From Leucobacter tenebrionis (lineage in GTDB: Bacteria; Actinomycetota; Actinomycetes; Actinomycetales; Microbacteriaceae), in the NCBI RefSeq assembly GCF_019884725.1, contig NZ_CP082322.1, positions 3,315,831 to 3,379,830 on the forward strand: a stretch of DNA of 64,000 nucleotides, given 5' to 3'. A program made the position numbers and the translations under genes. The notes under the pieces were generated by a model. That model saw only the letters and a program-made list of their open reading frames with translations, had not been told where the DNA came from and searched no databases. Positions 36,761 through 46,327 of the stretch are shown here, in pieces (position 1 is the stretch's first letter; every line of letters begins with the position of its first letter).

Positions 36761-37330
36761 TCACGCGGCCAGCGGTAGGAACCCGTCCTCGCCGAACCTC
36801 TGAGAGGCGTCGTTCCCACCGGTCTCCGCTGTCGCATCCGGATCGCCCGAGGACCCACCCCGCGATCCCTCCGCATCTGTCCGAAGGGGGTTCTCATCCG
36901 AGTCGCCGGCCGAAGCGGATAGGGTCGGCTCTTCCCGATCGGGGGAGTTCTCGACCGAGGCACCGGCGCTCGAGCGCGGCTGCTTCTCGAACTTGGAAAC
37001 GCCCCAGCGGAGATCGTGGCCGAGCGCGTCGGCATCGATCTCGACCGACGTTCCCGATTTCTCCTCGGTCGCCCACTGACGCACGCGCATGCGGCCGTTG
37101 ACGACGACGCGATCTCCCTTCTCGAACGAGCGCTCGGCATTCTCCGCGAGCGAGCGGAAGGCGTTGACGGTGAACCAGTTCGTCTCGCCGTCGATCCACT
37201 GGTTCTTCTCGCGGTCGTATCTGCGCTCCGTGCTCGCAACCCGGAAAGTGCAGAACGCGGCTTTCGCGGGGGACTTGGTGAGGCGGGGGTCGGTCGCGAT
37301 GGTGCCGACGACGCTGACGGGAGTGGACAT
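36761..37330 (-). CDS. ssb: single-stranded DNA-binding protein paralogue without the acidic tip
   Basis: 189 aa. OB-fold in residues 1-110 (VVGTIATDPRLTKS, FRVASTERRYDREKNQWIDG, NWFTVNAFRSLAENAERSFE, KGDRVVVNGRMRVRQW). A disordered Ser/Gly/Asp/Glu-rich tail ends GEDGFLPLAA instead of the DDDIPF tip that recruits replication partners. It is not in the rpsF-ssb-rplI locus of the housekeeping copy, so it is likely a second SSB for repair or DNA uptake. ATG 37330 has GGAG 7 bases upstream; the longer open frame to 38155 is antisense to the lipoprotein. Its upstream region carries the two-block element shared with the DUF559 gene. Confidence 0.88.
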   Translation of the reverse strand: MSTPVSVVGTIATDPRLTKSPAKAAFCTFRVASTERRYDREKNQWIDGETNWFTVNAFRSLAENAERSFEKGDRVVVNGRMRVRQWATEEKSGTSVEIDADALGHDLRWGVSKFEKQPRSSAGASVENSPDREEPTLSASAGDSDENPLRTDAEGSRGGSSGDPDATAETGGNDASQRFGEDGFLPLAA

Positions 37331-37450
37331 GATGTGCTCCGTTCGTGAGGCCCGATTCGGGCGAGTGCGTGGACGAGTCGGTGAATCGGACCGGTGCAGC
37401 GATCTGATCCGCCTCTCGGCATCCAGCCTGGGGCATGGCTGGGGCGCAGG

Positions 37451-37520
37451 GAGGCCGTTCGGGCAATTTGTGGAGAAGTGCTCGCGATTCGCTGAGAACA
37501 CGCGAATGTGAGCGAAGCAC
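37451..37520 (-). promoter_or_regulatory. two-block upstream element, ssb copy
   Basis: Block 1 at 37451-37477 and block 2 at 37507-37520 match 18871-18897 and 18927-18940 with identical spacing. Block 1 ends 120 bases before the ssb ATG. Within the element a hairpin is possible (ATTCGC with GCGAAT, flanked by AGTGCT and AGCACT). Confidence 0.7.
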
Positions 37521-37544
37521 TCGGGCCAAGTCGGCCGCTCGATC

Positions 37545-37584
37545 GCTCGGCTGCTCGGCCACTCGGCTGCTCGCCTGCTCGGAC
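37545..37584 (+). repeat. five tandem 8-bp repeats
   Basis: GCTCGGCT, GCTCGGCC, ACTCGGCT, GCTCGCCT, GCTCGGAC follow one another without gaps. The tract lies 49 bases before the lipoprotein start. The rest of the 303-base gap 37331-37633 holds the shared element and nothing else recognised. Confidence 0.75.
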
Positions 37585-37633
37585 GTCCGTTCGACTCGGC
37601 GAGTGCGCAGGGAGCGCTGCATAAACTGAGGGA

Positions 37634-38122
37634 GTGCCTTTTCCCTTGCCATCCTCCGGCCGCCTCGCCGCGGTGCTCGGCGCGATCGCACTCAGCTCGG
37701 TAGTGCTGACGGGCTGCTCGCTGCTCGAGGGGCCGACCCCTGAAACCCCGAAACGGGAGGCGCCGGAGCCGCCTCCCTCGGCCCCGGAACTCGTGCCCGA
37801 CGGCAGCGCGGCAGACAACCTTCCCTACTTCACCGAGGTGCTCCGCGCCTTCTCGGCGGGAGACCAGCCCGTGCAGGGCGTGCCGGTCGTGGACGCGGTG
37901 GTCGACGCGGGTTTCGACAAGAGCCTCATGCAGGTCAGTTTCGACGAGTCGAAGACCGGTCTGGCGGCCGACAGCATCTTCGTGTCGGTGCGCATCGGCG
38001 TCGATTGCCTCATCGGGCAGGTGGTCGCGGAGGACCGCAGCTTCGTCGCGGAGGCGAAGCCGGCCGTCGGCCCCGCCCAGGATATCTGCCTGATCGGGAA
38101 CACGCGCCCCATCGACTGGTGA
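37634..38122 (+). CDS. small secreted lipoprotein (DUF6993-like)
   Basis: 162 aa. Signal peptide of about 25 residues with lipobox VLTGCS (Cys at about 27), then a Pro/Glu-rich spacer and a compact domain of about 110 residues with a Cys pair (VDCLIG, DICLIG) that may form a disulfide. The likely family is the actinobacterial DUF6993, not certain. Function unknown; it is anchored on the outer face of the membrane after Lgt and LspA processing. GTG 37634 has GAGGGA upstream. Confidence 0.8.
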   Translation: MPFPLPSSGRLAAVLGAIALSSVVLTGCSLLEGPTPETPKREAPEPPPSAPELVPDGSAADNLPYFTEVLRAFSAGDQPVQGVPVVDAVVDAGFDKSLMQVSFDESKTGLAADSIFVSVRIGVDCLIGQVVAEDRSFVAEAKPAVGPAQDICLIGNTRPIDW

Positions 38123-38164
38123 TCGCGCGTCGAGGCAGTCGAGGCAGCGGAGCACGTCTCAGTG

Positions 38165-38212
38165 CTCTACCGCAACGCCGGGTCGCCCGCGTGTCGGAGG
38201 CGGGCGGTAGAG
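38165..38212 (+). terminator. hairpin between the lipoprotein gene and ettA
   Basis: CTCTACCGC (38165-38173) pairs fully with GCGGTAGAG (38204-38212); an inner CCCGC/GCGGG stem extends it. The TAGAGT that overlaps its end could be a -10 for ettA. Confidence 0.5.
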
Positions 38213-38252
38213 TAGTGGCGATCCGTTTCATCCTCAGGACGCAAGGAGTTCG

Positions 38253-38268
38253 GGGCGCTCTCGCGCCC
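38253..38268 (+). promoter_or_regulatory. small hairpin between AAGGAG and the ettA start
   Basis: GGGCGC (38253-38258) pairs with GCGCCC (38263-38268) over a TCTC loop. AAGGAG at 38243-38248 is 30 bases from the ATG, too far unless this hairpin shortens the distance. GAGAAAG at 38270 is a weaker but nearer alternative ribosome binding site. Confidence 0.35.
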
Positions 38269-38278
38269 GAGAAAGCAT

Positions 38279-39958
<1,680 letters not shown>

Positions 39959-39968
39959 CATCTGCCTC

Positions 39969-40022
39969 GAGAGGCGGATCTCCCGCGTTCGATCCCCGGA
40001 TCGGCGGTGAGGTCCGCCTCTC
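39969..40022 (+). terminator. 14-bp stem-loop after ettA
   Basis: Arms 39969-39982 and 40009-40022 pair over 14 bp with one G-T; the loop holds a second palindrome CGATCCCCGGATCG. It begins 10 bases after the ettA stop, as a terminator would, but lacks a U-run. Confidence 0.65.
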
Positions 40023-40045
40023 GGCCCCTATCGAGAGGAACGATC

Positions 40046-40513
40046 ATGGCACGCGTGCACGTCGACATGGAGCTTCGCTGGGGCGACCAGGACGCTTACG
40101 GTCACATCAACAACGTGACCTACGCCCGGTACCTCGAGGAGGCGCGCGTGCGCACCTTCGAGCTCGGCTCGGCGCGCGAGCGCACGGGCATGGAGCATCA
40201 ATTCCGCGGAGAGGGGCCTCAGCCCCTGAAGACGCTGGTCGCGAACCAGCAGATCGAGTTCCTGCGTGTTCTGGAGTATGCTGCGCAGCCCATCACGGTC
40301 GAGCTGTGGGTGGGGAAGCTCGGGGGGTCGAGCCTGGAGATCCACTACGAGATCGTCGACGGTTCGCACGCGGAGCGTACCGTCGCGGCGCGCGCGATCA
40401 CCACGCTCGTGGTCGTCGACGGGAATACTCTGAAGCCCGTGCGCCTGAGCGACGAGGGGCGCGCCTCGGTGGAGCCCTGGACCGACGAGCCGCTGCGGAT
40501 GCGGCGGGGCTGA
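40046..40513 (+). CDS. 4-hydroxybenzoyl-CoA-type acyl-CoA thioesterase
   Basis: 155-aa hot-dog fold protein of the YbgC/FadM group. MELRWGDQDAYGHINNVTYA contains the active-site Asp and the HxNN motif; FLRVLEYAAQPITVELWVGK follows. It hydrolyses acyl-CoA; chain-length preference is unknown. ATG 40046 has GAGAGGAA upstream. It converges with a second, double-hot-dog thioesterase, 20 bases apart. Confidence 0.9.
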   Translation: MARVHVDMELRWGDQDAYGHINNVTYARYLEEARVRTFELGSARERTGMEHQFRGEGPQPLKTLVANQQIEFLRVLEYAAQPITVELWVGKLGGSSLEIHYEIVDGSHAERTVAARAITTLVVVDGNTLKPVRLSDEGRASVEPWTDEPLRMRRG

Positions 40514-40533
40514 ACCGCGGATCCCGTGCTCTC

Positions 40534-41403
40534 CTACGTCGTCTCGGGGAGCCGGATCATGCTCTCCTGCGAAACGCTCGCCACCAGCTCGCCGTCGCGG
40601 TTGTAGAACCGGCCGTGGGTGAGCCCTCGCCCGCCCTGAGAGGTGGGTGACTCGAGCTCGTAGAGCAGCCACTCGTCGACGCGGAACGGCCGGTGGAACC
40701 ACATGGCGTGGTCGAGACTGGCGGCCCGCATCCCGGGGGTGGCCCACGGGATCCCGTGCCGCCGCGCGATCGGCTCGAGCAGCAGGTAGTCGCTCGCGAA
40801 CGCGAGTGCCGCGCTCTGCAGCAGGGCGGGCGCGTCGAAGGTGTCGCGGCTGCGCATCCACACGCGCTGGTGGCTCACCTGCTCGGCGACCTCGAGCACC
40901 ATGTCGGATTCGATGTAGCGGAAGTCGAAGGGGCGGTTCAGCATCCACGACGCCCGGCCGCTGCCGCTGAGGTGCCCGTACCTCTCCCATACGCTGGGCA
41001 GCGACTCGGGCTCGGGAAGTCCTGTGAGATCGACGGGTTCCTGATGCTCGAGTCCGGTGTCGAGGCTCTGGAACGACGAGATCATCGACATCAGCACCTC
41101 GCCGTTCTGATACGCCTGCACGCGGCGGGTGGAGAAGGAGCGGCCGTCGTGGAGGCGGGCGACCTCGAAGGTCATGCGCTCCTCGCTCTCCCCTGGCCGC
41201 AGGAAGTACCCGTGCATGGAGTGCAGCAGCCGATCCTCGGGGGCCGTGGCGCCGGCAGCGGCGATGGCCTGGCCGAGCACCTGGCCGCCGAAGGAGCGGC
41301 CGTGCGGCGTGGGGAAGGCGGGGCCCGTGAGGATGTCCTCCCGGGTGCGCGCCCCGGAGTCGAGTACCGAGAGCATGTTGAGCAGGTCTGGGAAGGCAGT
41401 CAT
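40534..41403 (-). CDS. tesB: acyl-CoA thioesterase II (TesB-like)
   Basis: 289 aa, two fused hot-dog domains. GRSFGGQVLGQAIAAAGAT and HSMHGYFLRPGESEE in the first; SLDHAMWFHRPFRVDEWLLY (catalytic Asp) and GRGLTHGRFYNRDGELVASV in the second. Hydrolyses medium- and long-chain acyl-CoA. The ATG at 41403 is preceded by AGGAGGAA at 4-base spacing; the longer open frame is antisense to the next gene. Confidence 0.93.
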   Translation of the reverse strand: MTAFPDLLNMLSVLDSGARTREDILTGPAFPTPHGRSFGGQVLGQAIAAAGATAPEDRLLHSMHGYFLRPGESEERMTFEVARLHDGRSFSTRRVQAYQNGEVLMSMISSFQSLDTGLEHQEPVDLTGLPEPESLPSVWERYGHLSGSGRASWMLNRPFDFRYIESDMVLEVAEQVSHQRVWMRSRDTFDAPALLQSAALAFASDYLLLEPIARRHGIPWATPGMRAASLDHAMWFHRPFRVDEWLLYELESPTSQGGRGLTHGRFYNRDGELVASVSQESMIRLPETT

Positions 41404-41470
41404 GGTTCCTCCTGTCGGCAGCTCAGCTGCGGGTCTGTTCCACCTTATCGGCCCCGCTAGGCTGGGGTGA

Positions 41471-42118
41471 ATGGCTGCCTTGCTTTCCCTCGCCGACCAC
41501 GCGACTCGCGATGACCTGCGCATCTTCCTGGAGCGCCTGCTGCGTGCAGGGGAGGCGGAGGTGCGGATCGCCTCGCGGGGGAGCGCGTTCGCCGTATACG
41601 GGTGCACGCAGGCGCCGAGGGGGATCACCGATCCGGTTCCTGTCGTGCTCGTGATGCGGGCATTCGCGCTGGCGGAGGAGCCGGAGGCCGCCGTCGACGC
41701 CACGGTCCAGGCGAGGGCGTTGCTCGACCGCATCGCGAGGCTCGGGATCGCAGGCCTCGCGCTCGACGTGCCCGATGTCACTGCCATGGCGGCTTGGGCG
41801 GGCGTGCTGCCGCCGGTCGCCGGGTGGACGCCCACGGCTGCGCTCGACGCGGGATCGCTCGCGAGGGCGGCTGAGGAGGGGATCGCGCGAGTGAGCGCGG
41901 CGCTGCCGCAAGACCCGGGAGAGGCCGTCGTGCAGCGCGTGCGGGCCTCGGTATGGGGCGCGGAGATCGCGCCCGGTCTTCCGGCGGCCGCGGCGTTCGC
42001 GGCCGAGGTCATGGGGTTTCTGCGAGACGAGGATCGCGTCCTGATGTCGCGTTCGCTCACCTGGACGAGGCTCACGTCGGGTAGGGGGCACGTGCTCGTC
42101 CGATCGCTGCTCGGTTGA
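41471..42118 (+). CDS. conserved hypothetical protein
   Basis: 215 aa, Ala-rich, no membrane segment or signal peptide and no motif that I recognise. Good codon bias in this frame and a position between tesB and rpoZ support it as real. TAGGCT lies 7 bases upstream of ATG 41471, fitting a leaderless start. Function unknown. Confidence 0.7.
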   Translation: MAALLSLADHATRDDLRIFLERLLRAGEAEVRIASRGSAFAVYGCTQAPRGITDPVPVVLVMRAFALAEEPEAAVDATVQARALLDRIARLGIAGLALDVPDVTAMAAWAGVLPPVAGWTPTAALDAGSLARAAEEGIARVSAALPQDPGEAVVQRVRASVWGAEIAPGLPAAAAFAAEVMGFLRDEDRVLMSRSLTWTRLTSGRGHVLVRSLLG

Positions 42119-42172
42119 GTCTCCAGCAGTCCGGACCGCCCCGTCCTCTCAGCGAAAATCACGTTCCTCGGC

Positions 42173-42178
42173 TAAGAT
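42173..42178 (+). promoter_or_regulatory. -10-like hexamer TAAGAT for rpoZ
   Basis: TAAGAT stands 27 bases before ATG 42206. AGAGGAG precedes the start at a good spacing. No -35 is clear. Confidence 0.45.
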
Positions 42179-42205
42179 GATCAGGTCAACTAGAGGAGTG
42201 TGTAC

Positions 42206-42556
42206 ATGGCCAACCCCAACGGCATCATCGATCCGCCCATCGACGATCTGCTCGAGAAGGTGGATTCGAAGTATGCTCTGGTGATCTTCGCCTCGCAGCG
42301 CGCCCGCCAGATCAACGATTACTACACGGATCTGCACGACGGCAATCTGTTCGACAATGTGGGGCCGCTCGTCGACTCGTCGGTCGACGACAAGCCGCTG
42401 TCGATCGCGCTGCACGAGATCGTCGAGGGCAAGATCGTCATGAACGAGCGCTCGGAGAGCGCCGTCGAGATGCTCGACGAGGCCTCGGCCGATGCTGCCG
42501 CCACGGTCGAGCAGGCACTCGAGACGATCGACCCGGCGGACTCCCCGGCGGAGTAG
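42206..42556 (+). CDS. rpoZ: RNA polymerase omega subunit
   Basis: 116 aa. Small subunit that helps fold and hold beta-prime. [20 protein letters not shown] at 12-31, then [12 protein letters not shown] and [14 protein letters not shown]. Start ATG 42206 is preceded by AGAGGAG; GTG 42200 is a poor alternative. In most actinobacteria coaBC lies between rpoZ and metK; it is absent here. Confidence 0.94.
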   Translation: MANPNGIIDPPIDDLLEKVDSKYALVIFASQRARQINDYYTDLHDGNLFDNVGPLVDSSVDDKPLSIALHEIVEGKIVMNERSESAVEMLDEASADAAATVEQALETIDPADSPAE

Positions 42557-42624
42557 AGCACGACGCGGCGGGTGCGATCGCGAGACCCCGTCCGTTTCTT
42601 AACCGGGCGACATCCCCGCATCAA

Positions 42625-42681
42625 TGTCAGTGGCGTCGGATAGCCTCAGCGCAGCAGCCTGAGCATCCGACGCCACTGGCA
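42625..42681 (+). promoter_or_regulatory. 17-bp stem-loop in the rpoZ-metK intergenic region
   Basis: Arms 42625-42641 and 42665-42681 pair over 17 bp with one G-T; the 23-base loop has a further CTCA/TGAG stem. It ends 48 bases before the metK start. It may terminate rpoZ or act as a metK leader structure; it does not resemble the SAM riboswitch classes known to me. Confidence 0.6.
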
Positions 42682-42728
42682 TGTTCGGCGATCCCTGCCC
42701 ACACCATCCCACGAGAAGGAGGCCCACC

Positions 42729-43928
42729 GTGAGCCTGCGCCAGTTCACCTCCGAGTCCGTCACCGAGGGGCACCCCGACAAGATCTGCGACCGCATCTCC
42801 GATTCGATCCTCGACGCCATGCTCGAGCAGGATCGCGGGGCCAGGGTGGCCGTGGAGACCCTCGTCACCACGGGGCTCGTGCATGTGGCGGGCGAGGTCT
42901 CGACCTCGGGCTACGTCGAGATCCCCCAGATCGTGCGCGACACCGTGCGCGAGATCGGCTACACGAGCTCGGAGATGGGGTTCGACGCCGCTTCGTGCGG
43001 GGTCTCGGTGTCGATCGGCCAGCAGTCCCCTGATATCGCTGGCGGGGTCGACTCCTCGCTCGAAGTGCGCAGCGGCGAGGTCGCCGGTGACGGCGACGAC
43101 CTGAGCCGTCAGGGTGCGGGCGATCAGGGCATCATGTTCGGCTTCGCGACCGACGAGACGCCCGAGCTGCATCCGCTGCCGAGCTGGATCGCGCACCGCA
43201 TGGCCGAGCGCCTCACCGAGGTGCGCAAGAGCGGCGCGCTGCCCGAACTGCGCCCGGACGGCAAGACGCAGGTGACGATCGGCTACGAGGGCGAGCGCGC
43301 GGTCAGCGTCGAGGCCGTGGTCGTGTCGACCCAGCATCACGCCGACATCTCGCAGCGGGCGCTGCAAGACGCGGTCGAGCGTCTTGTGGTTCGCCCCGTG
43401 CTCGAGCGCGTGGAGCTCGCGAGCGATGCCGCGAATCTGTTCATCAACCCCGCCGGCCCCTTCGTGGTCGGCGGCCCGATGGGCGATGCCGGGCTCACCG
43501 GCCGCAAGATCATCATCGACACCTACGGCGGCGCGAGCCGTCACGGCGGCGGTGCGTTCAGCGGAAAGGATCCGTCGAAGGTCGACCGCTCGGCCGCCTA
43601 CGCGATGCGCTGGGTCGCGAAGCACGTCGTGCGCGCCGGCCTCGCGAAGCGCGCCGAGCTGCAGGTCGCATACGCCATCGGCCGGGCCCACCCGGTCGGT
43701 CTGTACGTCGAGACCTTCGGCACCGAGACGGTGCCACGTGAGCGCATCGAGTCCGCGGTGCGCGAGGTGTTCGACCTGCGTCCGCTCGCGATCATCCGCG
43801 ACCTCGAGCTGCTGCGCCCCGTCTACGCGAAGACCAGCGCCTACGGGCACTTCGGGCGGGAGCTGCCCGAGTTCACCTGGGAGGCGACGCCGCGGGTGGC
43901 CGAACTGCGGGCCGCTGCCGGGGTGTAG
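42729..43928 (+). CDS. metK: S-adenosylmethionine synthetase
   Basis: Makes SAM from methionine and ATP. 399 aa tetrameric enzyme; [20 protein letters not shown] at 6-25, [55 protein letters not shown] 42729 is chosen with GAAGGAGG 6 bases upstream and the family start LRQFTSESV. It is followed by priA after 6 bases. Confidence 0.96.
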   Translation: MSLRQFTSESVTEGHPDKICDRISDSILDAMLEQDRGARVAVETLVTTGLVHVAGEVSTSGYVEIPQIVRDTVREIGYTSSEMGFDAASCGVSVSIGQQSPDIAGGVDSSLEVRSGEVAGDGDDLSRQGAGDQGIMFGFATDETPELHPLPSWIAHRMAERLTEVRKSGALPELRPDGKTQVTIGYEGERAVSVEAVVVSTQHHADISQRALQDAVERLVVRPVLERVELASDAANLFINPAGPFVVGGPMGDAGLTGRKIIIDTYGGASRHGGGAFSGKDPSKVDRSAAYAMRWVAKHVVRAGLAKRAELQVAYAIGRAHPVGLYVETFGTETVPRERIESAVREVFDLRPLAIIRDLELLRPVYAKTSAYGHFGRELPEFTWEATPRVAELRAAAGV

Positions 43929-43934
43929 GCCGTC

Positions 43935-46076
43935 GTGAGCGCGGCAGATGCGGGCGAAGAAGCCGCCGCACCCGCCGAGCGGGGTGCGGCGTTCGAGCGC
44001 GCCGAGGCGGCGAACGGCCGCCCGGTCGCCAGGGTGCTGCTCGACTCGGCGCTGCCGCAGCTCGACCACCTCTTCGACTACGCTGTGCCGCCAGAGCTGG
44101 CCGACGAACTGCGTGTCGGCCAACGTGTGCGGGTGCCCTTCCGGTCGAAGGACCGCCGCAGCTTCGGCTACGTCATCGAGTTCGCCGAGCGCAGTGATTT
44201 CGGCGGTGAGCTGTCGGCGATCGCCGACATCGTCACGCCGGTTCCGCAGCTGACGCCGGAGGTGTGGCGGCTCGCGAGGGCCGTCGCGGATCGCGCGGGC
44301 GGCTCGGCTGGTGACATCCTTCGCCTCGCGATCCCGACGCGCCAGGTACGGGTCGAGAAGAAGCACCTGGCCCGGACTGCACCGTCCGAGCCCGTCAAAG
44401 CCGCGCCTGCAGCAGCCGCGGTGGTACCGACCCCCGCAGAAGCCGCGCCCGCAGATGCCGTCGTGGCGCCGACCCCCGCTGATCCGGCCCTGGAGCCGAC
44501 CCAGCCCGCGCCGGAAGACGGGATCGCAGCGGCTCTGATCGACGGCGCCAGGCTCGCGCTCACCTCGTCTCACGGTCCCGAGCGCCTGCACACGGGTGAG
44601 TGGGTGGGGGGCTGGGCCGCCCAGCTGGCGCGGCTCGCGATCGCGGTGCACGCTCGCGGGCGCAGCGCGATCCTCGTCGTACCCGACTATCGGGATCTCG
44701 ATCAGGTTCGAGACGCGCTGGCGGCGCTCGGGCACACCGATGCGGTGCGGGTCGACTCGCGACAGTCGAACGCCGAGCGCTACGCCGGATTCCTCAGGGC
44801 GCTCGACCCCGAGCCTCGCATCGTGCTCGGCAACCGTTCGGCCGTCTACGCGCCCGCGCACCGGCTCGGCGCCATCATCCTGTGGGACGACGGCGATCCG
44901 GTGCTCGCTGAACCGCTCGCCCCCTACGTGCACGCCCGCGATGCCGCCCTCGTGCGCGCCGGGCAGTCGGGCGCGGGGCTCTTCTTCGCGTCTCACGCCC
45001 GCAGCTCCGAGGTGCAGCGGCTCGTCGACATCGGCTACGTGCGCGCTCAGCAGAACCCGCCGCGGCGCACCCGCATCGTGCACGCCGACGCATCGATGAC
45101 CCCCGACGCGTTCGCGGGGCGCGTGCCCGAGTTCGCGGCTCGCACGATCAGGGAGGGGCTGCGCCACGGCCCGGTGCTCGTGCAGGTGGCGACTCCGGGA
45201 TACGCCCCGGTCGCGGTGTGCACCGAGTGCGGCGACCTCGCCCGCTGCAACGCGTGCGGCGGCCCGATCGGATTCCGCGTGGTCGGCCGGGCGTCCTGCC
45301 GCTGGTGCGGCGAGCACGCCGAGGGGTGGCGCTGCACGACCTGCGACGGCCGTCGTCTCGAGGAGCGCGGCATGGGATCCGGTCGAACGGTCGAGCAGTT
45401 CGAGCGCCAGTTCGAGGGCGCGCGCGTGATCCTCAGCGACGGTGAGCACCCGAGGGAGCTCGTCGACGCGCGGCCCGCACTTGTGGTCGCGACCCGCGGT
45501 GCCGAGCCGCTCGCGGCGGGCGGATACCGGGCCGTCGTGCTGCTCGACGCGGAACGGCTGCTGAGTCTCGAGACGCTGCGGGCCGGCGAGGACTGCCTGC
45601 GCTGGTGGGAGAACGCGGCCGCGCTCGCGGCCCCCGACGGCATCTGCCTCATGGCTTCGGGCGGCGGACCCGTTGTGCGCGCGTTCGTCACGGGACGCAC
45701 CGAGGAGTGGCTGCGGACCGAGCTGCGGGATCGCCATGCCCTCCGGTACCCGCCCGCCGTGCGCGTGGCGAGCGTCAGCGGCGGCCCCGACGAGGTCGAG
45801 CGCGCGCTGCGGCAGATCGCCGACCTGCCGGGCGTGGACCACCTCGGCCCGACGCCGATCCCTCCCGGCGGCGCGGCGAAGACGCCCCCGGGCCTGGTGC
45901 GCGCGATCGTGCGTTTCGACTATGCGCAGGGCGCGGAGGCCGCGAGTCGATTGCGGGGCGCCCTCGTGGCCGACGCCGCGGGGTCCTCGTCGCGCACTCG
46001 CGGGCGGGCGCCGGGCAGGGCCCGGCCCGAGGCGTTGAGGCTCCGCTTCGATGACCGCGGAGTGTTCGACGGGTAG
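43935..46076 (+). CDS. priA: primosomal protein PriA, helicase motifs lost
   Basis: 713 aa. N-terminal 3'-DNA-binding domain (VARVLLDSALPQLDHLFDYA, VRVPFRSKDRRSFGYVIEF) is intact. The zinc region has eight Cys (CTECG, CNACG, CRWCG, CTTC). Walker A is absent: the aligned region reads SSHGPERLHTGEW, and the DEAH box reads LWDDGD. An Ala/Pro-rich insert (about 150-195) precedes the pseudo-helicase. Loss of these motifs is usual in actinobacterial PriA, so it probably loads replisome parts without unwinding. GTG 43935. Confidence 0.92.
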   Translation: MSAADAGEEAAAPAERGAAFERAEAANGRPVARVLLDSALPQLDHLFDYAVPPELADELRVGQRVRVPFRSKDRRSFGYVIEFAERSDFGGELSAIADIVTPVPQLTPEVWRLARAVADRAGGSAGDILRLAIPTRQVRVEKKHLARTAPSEPVKAAPAAAAVVPTPAEAAPADAVVAPTPADPALEPTQPAPEDGIAAALIDGARLALTSSHGPERLHTGEWVGGWAAQLARLAIAVHARGRSAILVVPDYRDLDQVRDALAALGHTDAVRVDSRQSNAERYAGFLRALDPEPRIVLGNRSAVYAPAHRLGAIILWDDGDPVLAEPLAPYVHARDAALVRAGQSGAGLFFASHARSSEVQRLVDIGYVRAQQNPPRRTRIVHADASMTPDAFAGRVPEFAARTIREGLRHGPVLVQVATPGYAPVAVCTECGDLARCNACGGPIGFRVVGRASCRWCGEHAEGWRCTTCDGRRLEERGMGSGRTVEQFERQFEGARVILSDGEHPRELVDARPALVVATRGAEPLAAGGYRAVVLLDAERLLSLETLRAGEDCLRWWENAAALAAPDGICLMASGGGPVVRAFVTGRTEEWLRTELRDRHALRYPPAVRVASVSGGPDEVERALRQIADLPGVDHLGPTPIPPGGAAKTPPGLVRAIVRFDYAQGAEAASRLRGALVADAAGSSSRTRGRAPGRARPEALRLRFDDRGVFDG

Positions 46077-46094
46077 GGGTGTGCCGGCTCCGTC

Positions 46095-46170
46095 GTTCAG
46101 GGAGGAGATCGCGATCTGCGCGGGTGATTCCCGGTGGAAACGCCCGCGTGGATGAGGAACTCCTACTTGG
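46095..46170. repeat. degenerate copy of the 5389 element
   Basis: Bases 46095-46111 equal 5387-5403, and GGAAACGCCC near 46136 resembles GGGAACGCCC at 5426. The far arm is degenerate (AACTCCTACTTGG). It lies directly after priA. Confidence 0.5.
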
Positions 46171-46172
46171 AC

Positions 46173-46270
46173 GGCGCTGGGCCCTGAGTGGTGGAGGGCG
46201 CTGGGCACTGAGTGGTGGAGGGCACTGGGGGTGGAGGGCGCTGGAGGGCGCTGGGCCCTGAGCGGTGAAG
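46173..46270 (+). repeat. 24-bp minisatellite upstream of fmt
   Basis: Units at 46173 and 46197 (24 bases, one change), shortened units at 46221 (16) and 46237 (10), and a 24-base unit at 46247. The consensus starts GGCGCTGGGCCCTGAGTGG and ends TGGAG. It is non-coding. The remaining part of the 251-base gap shows no other feature. Confidence 0.8.
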
Positions 46271-46327
46271 GGTACCGAGCGGGGCGCTTCGAGTGTGAGG
46301 ATGCCGCCGGGATGAGAGAATGGACGG

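Noticed and set aside
37545..37584. CRISPR array
   Set aside because: Units are 8 bases without spacers; it is a simple tandem repeat. The same holds for the 24-bp array at 46173.
42557..42728. SAM riboswitch in the metK leader
   Set aside because: The stem-loop lacks the conserved cores of the SAM riboswitch classes I know; reported only as an unexplained hairpin.
43935..46076. priA as a pseudogene because the helicase motifs are missing
   Set aside because: The frame is intact, the zinc cysteines are kept, and motif loss is general in actinobacterial PriA.
42627..46208. 1193-codon open frame on the minus strand
   Set aside because: It is antisense to metK and priA; it reads as low-complexity Arg/His/Gly-rich sequence typical of GC-rich shadow frames, with no domain and no ribosome binding site.
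46173..46270. GTGGAG words in the fmt-upstream minisatellite as MraZ sites
   Set aside because: They are spaced 24 and 16 bases by the repeat unit, not in the 10-bp phase of the mraZ boxes.
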